Of a DNA stretch of 64,000 nucleotides, positions 9,195 to 17,163 are shown one piece after another; position 1 is the stretch's first letter, and each line of letters opens with the position of its first letter. The position numbers were made by a program, and so were the translations under genes. This DNA is from Xanthomonas hortorum. Its GTDB lineage: Bacteria > Pseudomonadota > Gammaproteobacteria > Xanthomonadales > Xanthomonadaceae. The stretch spans positions 3,855,001 through 3,919,000 of the forward strand of contig NZ_CP101417.1 in the NCBI RefSeq assembly GCF_024339125.1, in the 5' to 3' direction. The notes beneath the pieces are model-generated. The model searched no databases, was not told the origin of the DNA, and saw nothing but the letters and a program-made list of their open reading frames with translations.

Positions 9195-9566
9195 TTACAG
9201 CGGCATGTTCATGACGTCCTGATAAGCCTGGACGAGACGGTTGCGGACTTCCACGGTGGCGCGGAAGGCCACCTGGGACTGCTGGGAGGCGACCATGACC
9301 CGTGCCAGATCGGCACTGGGGTCGCCCATTTCGAATGCTTTGGCCAGCGCACCGGACTTCTGCTGGGCCTCGTTGACGCCGCCAATGGCGCCACGCAAGG
9401 TCTCGCTGAAGCTCGGTGCCTGGGTGGCCGGGGTGCCCTGCGTGCCGGCCAGCCCCTGGATCTGATTGCCGCGCGCCGCATCGCCCACCGCGCCCATGGG
9501 GCCTTGGCCCATCTGCGTCTGGTAGCTGCGGATCTGCGAGAGGATGGAGGTAACGGAATCGCTCAT
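9195..9566 (-). CDS. fliE: Flagellar hook-basal body complex protein FliE
   Basis: FliE is the small adaptor between the MS ring/export gate and the proximal rod. The 123-residue product starts MSDSVTSILSQIRSYQ and ends with the conserved helix pattern VASQQSQVAFRATVEVRNRLVQ followed by a MNMPL tail. A longer reading frame runs upstream to 9716, but the ATG at 9566 is chosen because the sigma54 promoter at 9600-9615 lies inside that extension and because FliE proteins are about 100-125 residues. First gene of fliEFGHIJK. Confidence 0.94.
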   Translation of the reverse strand: MSDSVTSILSQIRSYQTQMGQGPMGAVGDAARGNQIQGLAGTQGTPATQAPSFSETLRGAIGGVNEAQQKSGALAKAFEMGDPSADLARVMVASQQSQVAFRATVEVRNRLVQAYQDVMNMPL

Positions 9567-9599
9567 GGGTGCGGTCAGCCAGGGAGGCATCCACACCAA

Positions 9600-9615
9600 T
9601 GCAAGCGGCGTGCCG
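9600..9615 (-). promoter_or_regulatory. Sigma54 promoter of the fliEFGHIJK operon
   Basis: Minus-strand sequence CGGCACGCCGCTTGCA keeps the invariant GG and GC of the RpoN consensus at correct spacing. It lies 34 bases upstream of the fliE ATG. Confidence 0.78.
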
Positions 9616-9843
9616 AAACCGCGCCGGGATTCCGGCGCCGGGGCAGGGAGGACTGCCGTAGCTGGGCTGAGTGTGATCTGCGGGCGCAACTTTCTCTGCG
9701 CTAGCGAGGCGGGCACCTACTGTTGAGTCGGGTGCTTCTCTAGCCGGGCCTTGTCGACAGCGCGCGCGTTTGTTCAGCCGGTTTGTCTAGCAAGGCGCGG
9801 GCCTGTCTGGCGAAGAGCGACTGATCTGCGGCTTGGCGGCAGG

Positions 9844-9949
9844 GCCCTTGCCCGCCCACCGTCGCGGGACACGCTGCAAGTACGTCCTTGTAAGCTCTTA
9901 CGCGGCATCCATGCCGCGTAAGGTCCCGCGACGGTGAGCGGGCAAGGAC
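9844..9949. repeat. Intergenic palindromic element, type I, copy A1
   Basis: Two 27-base outer arms (CCTTGCCCGCCCACCGTCGC and its near-complement) enclose a nested perfect hairpin built on ACGCGGCAT/ATGCCGCGT at 9897-9922. Nearly the same 106-base unit occurs at 10052, 42511 and 58441. It lies in the 980-base stretch between fliE and the glycosyltransferase gene; short open frames in this stretch are by-products of the palindromes and I do not call them genes. Confidence 0.85.
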
Positions 9950-10051
9950 CAGCCGAGATAGTCGGTGTGCGCGGTATGCGTTGCGTCTTGAGGGCGTCCG
10001 CAGTGCGGATAGATCAGTTGCGGAGAGGCGGGATCTGCGGCTTGGCTGCAG

Positions 10052-10159
10052 GGTCCTTGCCCGCTCACCATCGCGGGACACGCTGCAAGTACGTCCTTGT
10101 AAGCTCTTACGCGGCATCCATGCCGCGTAAGGTCCCGCGACGGTGAGCGGGCAAGGACC
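10052..10159. repeat. Intergenic palindromic element, type I, copy A2
   Basis: Almost identical to the unit at 9844-9949, in the same orientation, with the same nested hairpin and the same linker containing AAGTACGTCCTTGTAAGC. Together with the type II unit at 10291 it forms the inverted counterpart of the composite elements at 42.3 kb and 58.2 kb. Confidence 0.85.
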
Positions 10160-10290
10160 AGTCGAGACGGTCGGTGTGCATGGTTGCAAGCGGGCATGAG
10201 GTGCGTTGTTCTGATAACCGCGCACCGATTCCCAACGAAGGCCGAGCAACGAGCAGGCTCTCAACAAAGCAACCTGCAAACTCTCTGGTG

Positions 10291-10390
10291 CGGTGTCCTC
10301 GCCGCTTGCGGGACCGTGTGGCGGCATGGATGCCGCCACCGAGCCTACATGGACGTACTTGCGGCGTGTCCCGCGGGCGGCGAGGGCGCC
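10291..10390. repeat. Intergenic palindromic element, type II, copy A3
   Basis: Outer arms (GTGTCCTCGCCGCTTGCGGG against CCCGCGGGCGGCGAGGGC) surround a nested hairpin with core GTGGCGGCAT/ATGCCGCCAC. The linker ACATGGACGTACTTGCGGCG is shared with type I units. Related units lie at 42356 and 58201. About 150 bases further on, before the glycosyltransferase stop, I see nothing notable. Confidence 0.8.
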
Positions 10391-10547
10391 GCGCGCTCGA
10401 CCAACCAGGCTTTTGATCTATTCATTTGACTGTCTAAACGACGCTACGACTCGATATCTCTGCGACTGTGAGCTGATTGAGTCGGCGGGCTTGGTTTCGA
10501 TGACAACGTGTCCTAACAGTAGTGCATGCACCCGCGCACTTGACCAG

Positions 10548-13500
10548 CTAATCCGGCAACCACGCCTCACGCCACCGATCAAGATTGCTGCCGGTCAACA
10601 TCCAGTCGCGGCGCACCACTTCACGCAACGCCGCGCCCGTTGCTGCCGCAGCGGCCGGGTCGGCCAGGTGCTCCCGGATCGCACCGATCCAGTCGCGATA
10701 GCGGTTCTTCACCAGCGTCACCGGCAGATTGCCTTGGTAGCAGCGCACGTCGCTGGCGATCACCGGGTAGCCGCAGGCACCGTATTCGAGCAGGCGCAGG
10801 TTGCTCTTGCACTCGTTGAACAGGTTCTGCTCCACCGGTGCCAGTGCCAGATCCAGGTCCAGCGCGGCCAGCGCGGCGGGATAGTGATCGATCGGCACGC
10901 CAGGCTGAAAGTGATGAATGTGCTGGCGCAGCGCGAACGGGTACATGCCCATGAACACCCAGTCGACCTCGTCGGCCAGCTCGCGCACTACATCTGCGAT
11001 CAGTTCCAGGTCGCCTGTGTGGCTGGCGCCGCCGGCCCAGCCGATGCGTGGGCGACGTCCGCGTTCGAGCGAACGCTCCGGCAATACGTTCCACCAATGT
11101 GCCGGCAGGCGGTTTTCGGCCACGCGGATGTCGCTGTGCAGTCCGGCGAATGCCTCGGCCAGCGCCGGTGTGGAGACCACGAAGCGGTCCACCATGCCCA
11201 GCCCGCGCCGCACGGTCTTGAGGATGTCCTTGGGCATGTGCTCGCGATGGGCATTCTTCAGCGGCAGGTTGGGCAGGTAGTCGTCCAGCTCGTAGACCTT
11301 GAATGCGCGCGATAGCGCCTTCATCCGCCGCATAGCTTCCAGTCGCGGCTCGCCGACCTGGCGTTGCAGGATCACCACGTCGGGATCCTGGCGCGCCAGC
11401 TCGCTGATCTCCAGATAGCCGTTGAACAGCACGCCCTCGACCATGCCGGCTTCGCGCAAGGCGCGCAGCGGCTGGATCACCCGATAGTGGCCGCAGCCTT
11501 CGATATCGGCCGGCAGCGCGATCACGCTCGGCAGCGGCCGCCACGACTGTAACGGCCGCCAGCTGGCGCGCGGATCGGCCAGTTTGAAGCCGGCGCCGGG
11601 ATCCAGCGAAAAACCCGGGTTGTAAGCCGGGTCGTTAGCCATCACCGGCAGCCAACGTGCGTACATCGCCTCTTCGTCGAGAGCGGTGGCGGGCGCTGTT
11701 TCGGGCGGGTCGATCAACAACTGCGCGCGTGCGGCATACACATTCAGATAGCCGGCCTGCTGCAGGCGCAGGCACAGATCGACATCGCTCCACTGCGCCA
11801 ACGCCGGCTCCTGCGCAAAGCCGCCAGCGTCCAGAAACAGCTGGCGCGGCAGCATCAGGCATTCGCCACTGAGTGCGCTGTAGTTCTGATCGAGTTGCAG
11901 CCGCTGCAGGTAGCCCGATTCGTCGAACGCGGCGCCTTCGAATGCGCGCGTTGCCGGTGCGCCCAGGCCCAGCAGCAAGCCGGCGTGATGCACGGTACCG
12001 TCGCCGCGCAGCAACTTGCCGGCTACTGCGCCGACCTCGGGACGCAGCGCATGGTTGAGCAACTGCGCCAGCCAATCGGCCTTGATCGCTGCCGCGCCCG
12101 CTGCCAGCCACAGCAGCAGGTCCCCACGTGCCTGCTCGGCTGCAGCATTGCAGGCCGCCTCGCGCGAGGGTTCACCTTCAAAGCGCAGCACGCGGATCTG
12201 CTGCAGGCCTAGGTTTTCGATGCTCGCCAGCCAGTCGCGTAGCTCCGGCTCGGCGCTGTCGCCGCGATCCAGCAACAGCAACTCATAATGCGGATAGGTG
12301 GTATTGGCGAGCAGGCTTTCCAGGCAACGCTGCACCTGCGCGAGGCGTCCATCCACCAACACCAGAATGCTGACCAAGGGCTGCGGCGCATGCTGGTAAT
12401 CCACAACATGGCGGCCGGGGCCGTTGCTGCTCACTACCGCGTCCACATAGCCGCGCGCGGCGAGATGGCGCGTGATGGCGCGTTGTTCGTCCTCGTCGCT
12501 GTGCCGGGAGGTGTTGGCCGATGCAACCAGCAAGGGTTCGGCGATGTGCTGGATGCAGGCCAGGCCGTGGCGCTCGACCAGGCCAAATTGGTAATCGAGC
12601 TCGAATGCGTCGCTCGTTTCGGTTGGGAAGCCGCCATCGGCCAGCAACGTGCGGTGCCGGAACAGCCAATGCCGCGACATCGTCGATGGCGCGCTCAACA
12701 GCATGTCCAGATACAGCGCCGGCCGCATCGCCAGTCCCAGCTGACCGTCGTCCAGCGCGACCACTTCGTCGGCGTAGACAGCCTGGCAATCGTCCGGCAG
12801 CGCGAGCATCTCCAGCGCCAGCATCAACAGGCCGCTGGCAGTGAAGAGGCTGCCGGCTTCGACCAGTAATACCCAGTCGATAGAGTCCTGCGTAGCGATG
12901 GTTTGGTTGAGTGTCGCTGCCAGGCCGTGGTGGCCAACCAGCACGCCGCGCTCGCCGTGGTCGGCGACCTGCTGAGGCGAGTTGCTGAAAACCCAGGTCT
13001 GCTGATTCCGATAACACGCCACCGCCGCCAGACTGGCCTGAGTTGCGGCCACCGCTGCCGCATCGCCATTGCTGTCGACCAACATCACTGCGATCCGCGG
13101 GCCGCCTGCATGCGCCTGCAAGCGCGCCTCGATCAGTGAGCGCTGGACGTTGCTGGGATGGCGCACGCCCAACCAGGTGGAGGGCGACACACGCTCGGCC
13201 ATGCCGGCGCTTTGCATCAGCGCATTGACCAGATCCACCGACTTGAACACCCGCGCCTTGTGCGGGCTGAGCGGCGCGACGCGCACCTGGCGGTTGTCGC
13301 CGTTTTCGCGTCGCCAGCCGAGCTCGCGGATGCCTTGGCGCAAGTCTTCATGGCCCTGATCGCCGATGCCGGGTTGATCGCGGCCGGCCTGACTGAACTG
13401 CGCGCTTGACACGCGAAAATGCGTGAGCGTGCTGGACAGCAGGGCAAGGTTGCCGTGACGCAGCAGCTTGACGTAGATCGCCAGATCGCCAACCCAATGG

Positions 13501-14081
13501 ATGGCCTTGCCGTTCAACATCATCAGCTCACCACCCAGCGCCACCAGGTCGGCGCGCCGTGCAAGCACGCAACTCGGCTCGCCGATGAAGTTAATGGCGT
13601 GGTCGGCCAGGAACGACACCAGCTCTGGCCCGTCGATCAGCACATCCTCGGCAAACGGAAAATGGGTTGCCAGAATGTCCGGCAGCGGCGCACCGTCATC
13701 GTCGATGCGCAACCGGCGCGAGGACGCCAGCGCCGTGCCGGGGTTACGCTCCATTGCGCCGACCAGCTGCGCGACGCAGTCCGGCTGCAGCACGTCGTCG
13801 TCGTGCAGGAACTTGACGTATTCGCCCTGCGCCAGGCCGATGCCCTTGACGGTACTGGCGAGTTCACCGAGGCGGGTGGCATTGCGGTGGTAGCGGATCG
13901 GAAATGGGGCGTCAGCCAGCCTCGACGCCGACACGGCCTCAATGGCGCCATCGGCGTTGTCGTCGCAGATCACCAGCTCCAGCGCCGTGTAGGTCTGCGC
14001 CAGCACGCCGTCCAGCGCCTGCGCGAAATAGCGCGGCTTGTAGGTCGGCATGACGATGCTGACGAGGGGAGTGGAAGCCAT
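10548..14081 (-). CDS. Large multi-domain glycosyltransferase (candidate flagellin glycosyltransferase)
   Basis: The 1177-residue product contains three glycosyltransferase-like parts. Residues about 1-240 are a GT-A family 2 domain (PLVSIVMPTYKPRYFAQ, ELVICDDNADG, EYVKFLHDDDV). A second family-2-like domain lies around 570-800 (PLVSILVLVDGRLAQVQRCL, LLRGDGTVHHAGLLLGLGAP), but its DxD region is weak. The last 300 residues resemble a GT-B fold (GCGHYRVIQPLRALREAG, RPRIGWAGGASHTGDLELI, LLEYGACGYPVIASDV). I chose the ATG at 14081 (MASTPLVS) because GGTGA precedes it; an upstream ATG would add 26 residues. Position in the flagellar cluster suggests it adds a glycan to flagellin, which is inference. 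No sigma54 or FliA promoter was visible upstream. Confidence 0.8.
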   Translation of the reverse strand: MASTPLVSIVMPTYKPRYFAQALDGVLAQTYTALELVICDDNADGAIEAVSASRLADAPFPIRYHRNATRLGELASTVKGIGLAQGEYVKFLHDDDVLQPDCVAQLVGAMERNPGTALASSRRLRIDDDGAPLPDILATHFPFAEDVLIDGPELVSFLADHAINFIGEPSCVLARRADLVALGGELMMLNGKAIHWVGDLAIYVKLLRHGNLALLSSTLTHFRVSSAQFSQAGRDQPGIGDQGHEDLRQGIRELGWRRENGDNRQVRVAPLSPHKARVFKSVDLVNALMQSAGMAERVSPSTWLGVRHPSNVQRSLIEARLQAHAGGPRIAVMLVDSNGDAAAVAATQASLAAVACYRNQQTWVFSNSPQQVADHGERGVLVGHHGLAATLNQTIATQDSIDWVLLVEAGSLFTASGLLMLALEMLALPDDCQAVYADEVVALDDGQLGLAMRPALYLDMLLSAPSTMSRHWLFRHRTLLADGGFPTETSDAFELDYQFGLVERHGLACIQHIAEPLLVASANTSRHSDEDEQRAITRHLAARGYVDAVVSSNGPGRHVVDYQHAPQPLVSILVLVDGRLAQVQRCLESLLANTTYPHYELLLLDRGDSAEPELRDWLASIENLGLQQIRVLRFEGEPSREAACNAAAEQARGDLLLWLAAGAAAIKADWLAQLLNHALRPEVGAVAGKLLRGDGTVHHAGLLLGLGAPATRAFEGAAFDESGYLQRLQLDQNYSALSGECLMLPRQLFLDAGGFAQEPALAQWSDVDLCLRLQQAGYLNVYAARAQLLIDPPETAPATALDEEAMYARWLPVMANDPAYNPGFSLDPGAGFKLADPRASWRPLQSWRPLPSVIALPADIEGCGHYRVIQPLRALREAGMVEGVLFNGYLEISELARQDPDVVILQRQVGEPRLEAMRRMKALSRAFKVYELDDYLPNLPLKNAHREHMPKDILKTVRRGLGMVDRFVVSTPALAEAFAGLHSDIRVAENRLPAHWWNVLPERSLERGRRPRIGWAGGASHTGDLELIADVVRELADEVDWVFMGMYPFALRQHIHHFQPGVPIDHYPAALAALDLDLALAPVEQNLFNECKSNLRLLEYGACGYPVIASDVRCYQGNLPVTLVKNRYRDWIGAIREHLADPAAAAATGAALREVVRRDWMLTGSNLDRWREAWLPD

Positions 14082-14443
14082 GCAGAGTTCACCGTGTTCA
14101 AAGTTGGTGGGTGCCTGAGCAACAGACGAGACCGATTTGGCTTCAGATGCAAAATGCATGCCTCGCGCGGCTCCCGGTGAAGGTCATTCCCGCAGGAACA
14201 ACCGTTTCATGTGCGGATGCGTTCGGTGGACTAAGAATGTCGCGACGGCGCATTGTCGGTCTTAGGGTATCCGGTCTATATCGATGCAACATTATGCGGC
14301 CGCCTCTGTCAGCATTACCTAGCGAGTAAGCTCTGCCGATGATATGGGGTATCTCATACACCCTGAAGCCTCTTAGTCTGAAGAACTCCTGTTTGGGCCT
14401 TGTCGCACGTTGCGCAGCCTGTAAAGTCACGCATGGATAAATT

Positions 14444-14472
14444 TTGACGTTAAAGTGAGCTTTGTGTTAAAT
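14444..14472 (+). promoter_or_regulatory. Candidate sigma70 promoter for the AT-rich FkbM methyltransferase gene
   Basis: TTGACG and TTAAAT are separated by 17 bases, and the methyltransferase ATG follows 32 bases after the -10 box. It sits in the AT-rich stretch 14430-14504, where such boxes arise easily by chance. The rest of the 14082-14443 gap between the divergent genes holds nothing I can name. Confidence 0.4.
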
Positions 14473-14504
14473 TCATTGTTAAAATCAGCTGAGTCTCAAA
14501 TCCC

Positions 14505-15815
14505 ATGTATCCATTTTTTTCTCACCAGCAGCTCGTTAGAGAAATTTTTGAATTGCGGGATTCGCTCGCGAGGCCAAATGGACTTTTTCCTAGTTGGTTC
14601 GATAAAAATCCAAAAGATTTTCTCGAGAATCAAAAGTTTATTGTATGCGGATCGGGATGTAGGTCTGAAATTCGCGTTTTGGCTAGGTGTGCCAACGTCG
14701 TTGCGATTGTCGACGACTTTTTGCATGAACGTCAGGAGCAAATATTTGGGATACCTATCATCAGCTCTGATGCCTGGGTGGGGTTAGCTGCGGGTCGGTC
14801 GGATGTCGTTTCTTGCATCCTGACACCAGGCGCGACGGGCTTTCAGCACTTCACCAAAATCGCTGATCAATGGGGCTTGCATACACTTCTTCCTCTGCAA
14901 TTTCTGCAACTACTCGAATCCTGCAATGTTGACCGTAATGGTGAAGGTGGCAGATTATTTTGGTATGGCTACGAATTCTTCAGCGCTGCCATCAACGACC
15001 TTGATCGTCTTGTAAGCGTTTCCGATCAACTGGTTGATGAATACTCGCGCTCGACATGGCTATGCATATTGCTTTATCGATTGACCTTAAACCCATTTTA
15101 TCTCGAAGCGTGCGCGGTAGGTTATGGCGGGAATGACTTTAGCCTAAATTCCTACTCCACTAATCGTCAATTTTTGAGCTTCAGTGATCAAGAGGTATAT
15201 GTGGATGGCGGCGCTTTTAACGGAGATACCATAGAGGGTTTCTTGCGCGCATGTAAAGGTAATTTTAAGCGAATCCATTCTTTTGAACCATCCGTTAGCA
15301 ATAATCAATTAATTCGGACGCGCCTTAATTTTTTGCAGGATCAATACCTCAAGCCTTTAGCCTCTTCTGTCGTTCTGCATGAAAAAGGTTTATGGGATAG
15401 CAATGCAACCCTCAGGTTTAATCCAGGGCAAATTAGTCCTGGCTTCGAAGCTTCTGTACCTATTCATCCACAAACCGCTCACTTATTGGATTCCAATATT
15501 CTTGGGCATATATATGAAAAATCACTTGAAGATGATGTGTCGGTAACCGTGCCCGTTACGACCATTGACGATGCTACCGAAAGAACGGCAACATTTATCA
15601 AATTGGAAATAGAGGGTTCCGAACTCAAGGCGCTGCATGGTGCGCGAGAAACAATTGAGAAGAATCGGCCAAAAATGGCTATTTCTCTTTATCACAAGCC
15701 TGAAGATTTGTTGACATTGACGGATTTTGTTAACGAAACGGATAAGGGTTATACGCTCGGCTTCCGCCAGCACAATCGTCTATGTCCTGATGCAATGGTC
15801 TTATATTGTTTTTAG
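14505..15815 (+). CDS. FkbM-family SAM-dependent methyltransferase, AT-rich gene
   Basis: FkbM-type enzymes O-methylate sugars and other small molecules. The 436-residue product has an N-terminal Rossmann-like segment (KFIVCGSGCRSEIRVLARC, then VVAIVDD and FGIPIISSDAW at about residues 44-91), and a C-terminal methyltransferase domain with the SAM loop VYVDGGAFNGDT, the acidic partner HSFEPS and the FkbM signature FIKLEIEGSELKALHGA. The C-terminal end (RPKMAISLYHKPEDLL) is paralogous to the minus-strand FkbM gene at 17164-18687. The gene is visibly richer in A and T than its neighbours and is the only plus-strand gene in the glycan region besides the transposase, both signs of acquisition by transfer. 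The start is ATG with a weak ribosome binding site. Confidence 0.85.
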   Translation: MYPFFSHQQLVREIFELRDSLARPNGLFPSWFDKNPKDFLENQKFIVCGSGCRSEIRVLARCANVVAIVDDFLHERQEQIFGIPIISSDAWVGLAAGRSDVVSCILTPGATGFQHFTKIADQWGLHTLLPLQFLQLLESCNVDRNGEGGRLFWYGYEFFSAAINDLDRLVSVSDQLVDEYSRSTWLCILLYRLTLNPFYLEACAVGYGGNDFSLNSYSTNRQFLSFSDQEVYVDGGAFNGDTIEGFLRACKGNFKRIHSFEPSVSNNQLIRTRLNFLQDQYLKPLASSVVLHEKGLWDSNATLRFNPGQISPGFEASVPIHPQTAHLLDSNILGHIYEKSLEDDVSVTVPVTTIDDATERTATFIKLEIEGSELKALHGARETIEKNRPKMAISLYHKPEDLLTLTDFVNETDKGYTLGFRQHNRLCPDAMVLYCF

Positions 15816-15818
15816 GGA

Positions 15819-15842
15819 AAGTCTGGACAATCTGCCAGACTT
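15819..15842 (+). terminator. Hairpin after the FkbM gene, possible terminator
   Basis: Perfect eight-base stem AAGTCTGG/CCAGACTT with an eight-base loop, starting four bases after the stop codon and followed by CTCAATTT. The T tract is short, so termination would be moderate. The next 150 bases to the insertion sequence hold no gene I can support. Confidence 0.5.
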
Positions 15843-15998
15843 CTCAATTTCAGTCTGGGGGGAGGGGGCGTCATGACGGTACTATGCTTTTCAGGGAGTC
15901 CGATGTTTTCGGAGGTTTAGGAAAGGCCTAGTTGAAAAGAACATTTTTTTGCGGGCGTCAGTCATCGCTCTATCTTTCCAAGTCGTGAATTTCCCTAG

Positions 15999-17157
15999 GG
16001 AACCTCTGAACAACGCACCACAGATACGCGACACTACCCGCCTGATGTTGAGGAGTGATCCATGCAACTGACGTTCGGTGACGCTGAGGGCCTGGGCAAG
16101 CGCAAGCAGACCCGGCGCGAGATCTTTCTGGCCGAGATGGAGCAGGTGGTTCCGTGGCAGCAACTGCTCGGTCTGATCGCGCCGCACTATCCGGTATCGG
16201 GCCGGCCAGGTCGGCAGCCGTACGCACTGGCGACGATGTTGCGGATTCATCTGCTGCAGCAGTGGTATGCGCTGAGCGATCCGGCGATGGAAGAAGCACT
16301 GCACGAGATCCCGACCTTGCGGCGGTTTGCCCAGCTCGGTGGCTTGGACAACGTTCCGGACGAGACCACGATTCTCAACTTTCGGCGCCTGCTGGAGACC
16401 CATGGCCTTGCCGCGCGGATGCTGGAAGCGGTCAACGCGCATCTGGCGCGCAAGGGCCAGAGCCTGCGGTCGGGCACGATCGTCGATGCGACGCTGATCG
16501 CGGCGCCCAGTTCGACCAAGAATGCCGACAACGCGCGCGACCCTGAGATGCATCAGACCAAGAAGGGCAATCAGTGGTATTTCGGGATGAAGGCGCACAT
16601 CGGCGTGGATGAATTTTCCGGGTTGGTGCACCACGTCCATTGCACAGCCGCCAACGTCGCCGATGTCACGGTGATGCACACGTTGCTGCATGGCAAAGAA
16701 GACAGCGTGTTCGGCGATAGCGGCTACACCGGTGCGGACAAACGCGAAGAACTGCAGGCCTGCAAGGCTGCATTCTTCATCGCCGCCAGGCCCTCGACGA
16801 TGCAAGCCCTCGGCAACAAACGCGAGCGTGCTCGGGAAAGACGTTGGGAACACTTCAAGGCCAGCGTGCGCGCGAAGGTGGAGCATCCATTCCGGGTGAT
16901 CAAGCGCCAGTTCGGCTACACCAAGGTCCGCTATCGCGGCCTGGCCAAGAACACCGCGCAGGTGCTGACCTTGTTTGCGCTATCGAACCTGTGGATGAAG
17001 CGAAAGCAGTTACTGCCGACGATGGGGAACGTGCGCCTGTAACCCGGGCAACACCCTGCAAACGCGCCGGAAACGGCAAAAAAATCGAGGATCTGAGCGC
17101 CGTCAGCCTGGTCGATGTGGTTAGGCTCATCCTCCGATGCCGTTGATCAGACCATCC
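15999..17157 (+). mobile_element. IS5-family insertion sequence (IS5 group), copy 1
   Basis: The 1159-base element has imperfect terminal inverted repeats (GGAACCTCTGAACAACG left, GGATGGTCTGATCAACG as the complement of the right end). It is flanked by the four-base duplication CTAG at 15995-15998 and 17158-17161, matching the YTAR target of the IS5 group. It carries one transposase gene. A second copy of the same length, in opposite orientation, lies at 33826-34984. Its right end lies a few bases from the stop codon of the FkbM gene at 17164. Confidence 0.95.
16062..17042 (+). CDS. IS5-family DDE transposase, copy 1
   Basis: The 326-residue protein catalyses transposition of the surrounding element. 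It has the IS5-type N-terminal domain (PWQQLLGLIAPHYPVSGRPG, LRIHLLQQWYALSDPAMEEA) and a DDE catalytic domain: first Asp in TIVDATLIAAPSSTKN, second Asp in FGDSGYTGADKRE, and a C-terminal region with RARERRWEHFKASVRAKVEH and FRVIKRQFGYTKVRYRGLAKN. The frame is full length without frameshift, so the element may still be active. The translation is identical to that of copy 2. Confidence 0.96.
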   Translation: MQLTFGDAEGLGKRKQTRREIFLAEMEQVVPWQQLLGLIAPHYPVSGRPGRQPYALATMLRIHLLQQWYALSDPAMEEALHEIPTLRRFAQLGGLDNVPDETTILNFRRLLETHGLAARMLEAVNAHLARKGQSLRSGTIVDATLIAAPSSTKNADNARDPEMHQTKKGNQWYFGMKAHIGVDEFSGLVHHVHCTAANVADVTVMHTLLHGKEDSVFGDSGYTGADKREELQACKAAFFIAARPSTMQALGNKRERARERRWEHFKASVRAKVEHPFRVIKRQFGYTKVRYRGLAKNTAQVLTLFALSNLWMKRKQLLPTMGNVRL

Positions 17158-17163
17158 CTAGGC

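Noticed and set aside
9740-10339. Open frames through the palindromic elements, with repeated DLTRHGCRVRAYKDVLAACP-type peptides
   Set aside because: They are translations of the repeat units themselves, recur with each palindrome in several frames, and match no family.
15891-16886. 331-codon minus-strand open frame opposite the transposase
   Set aside because: Shadow of the transposase; the same frame is repeated opposite the second IS copy.
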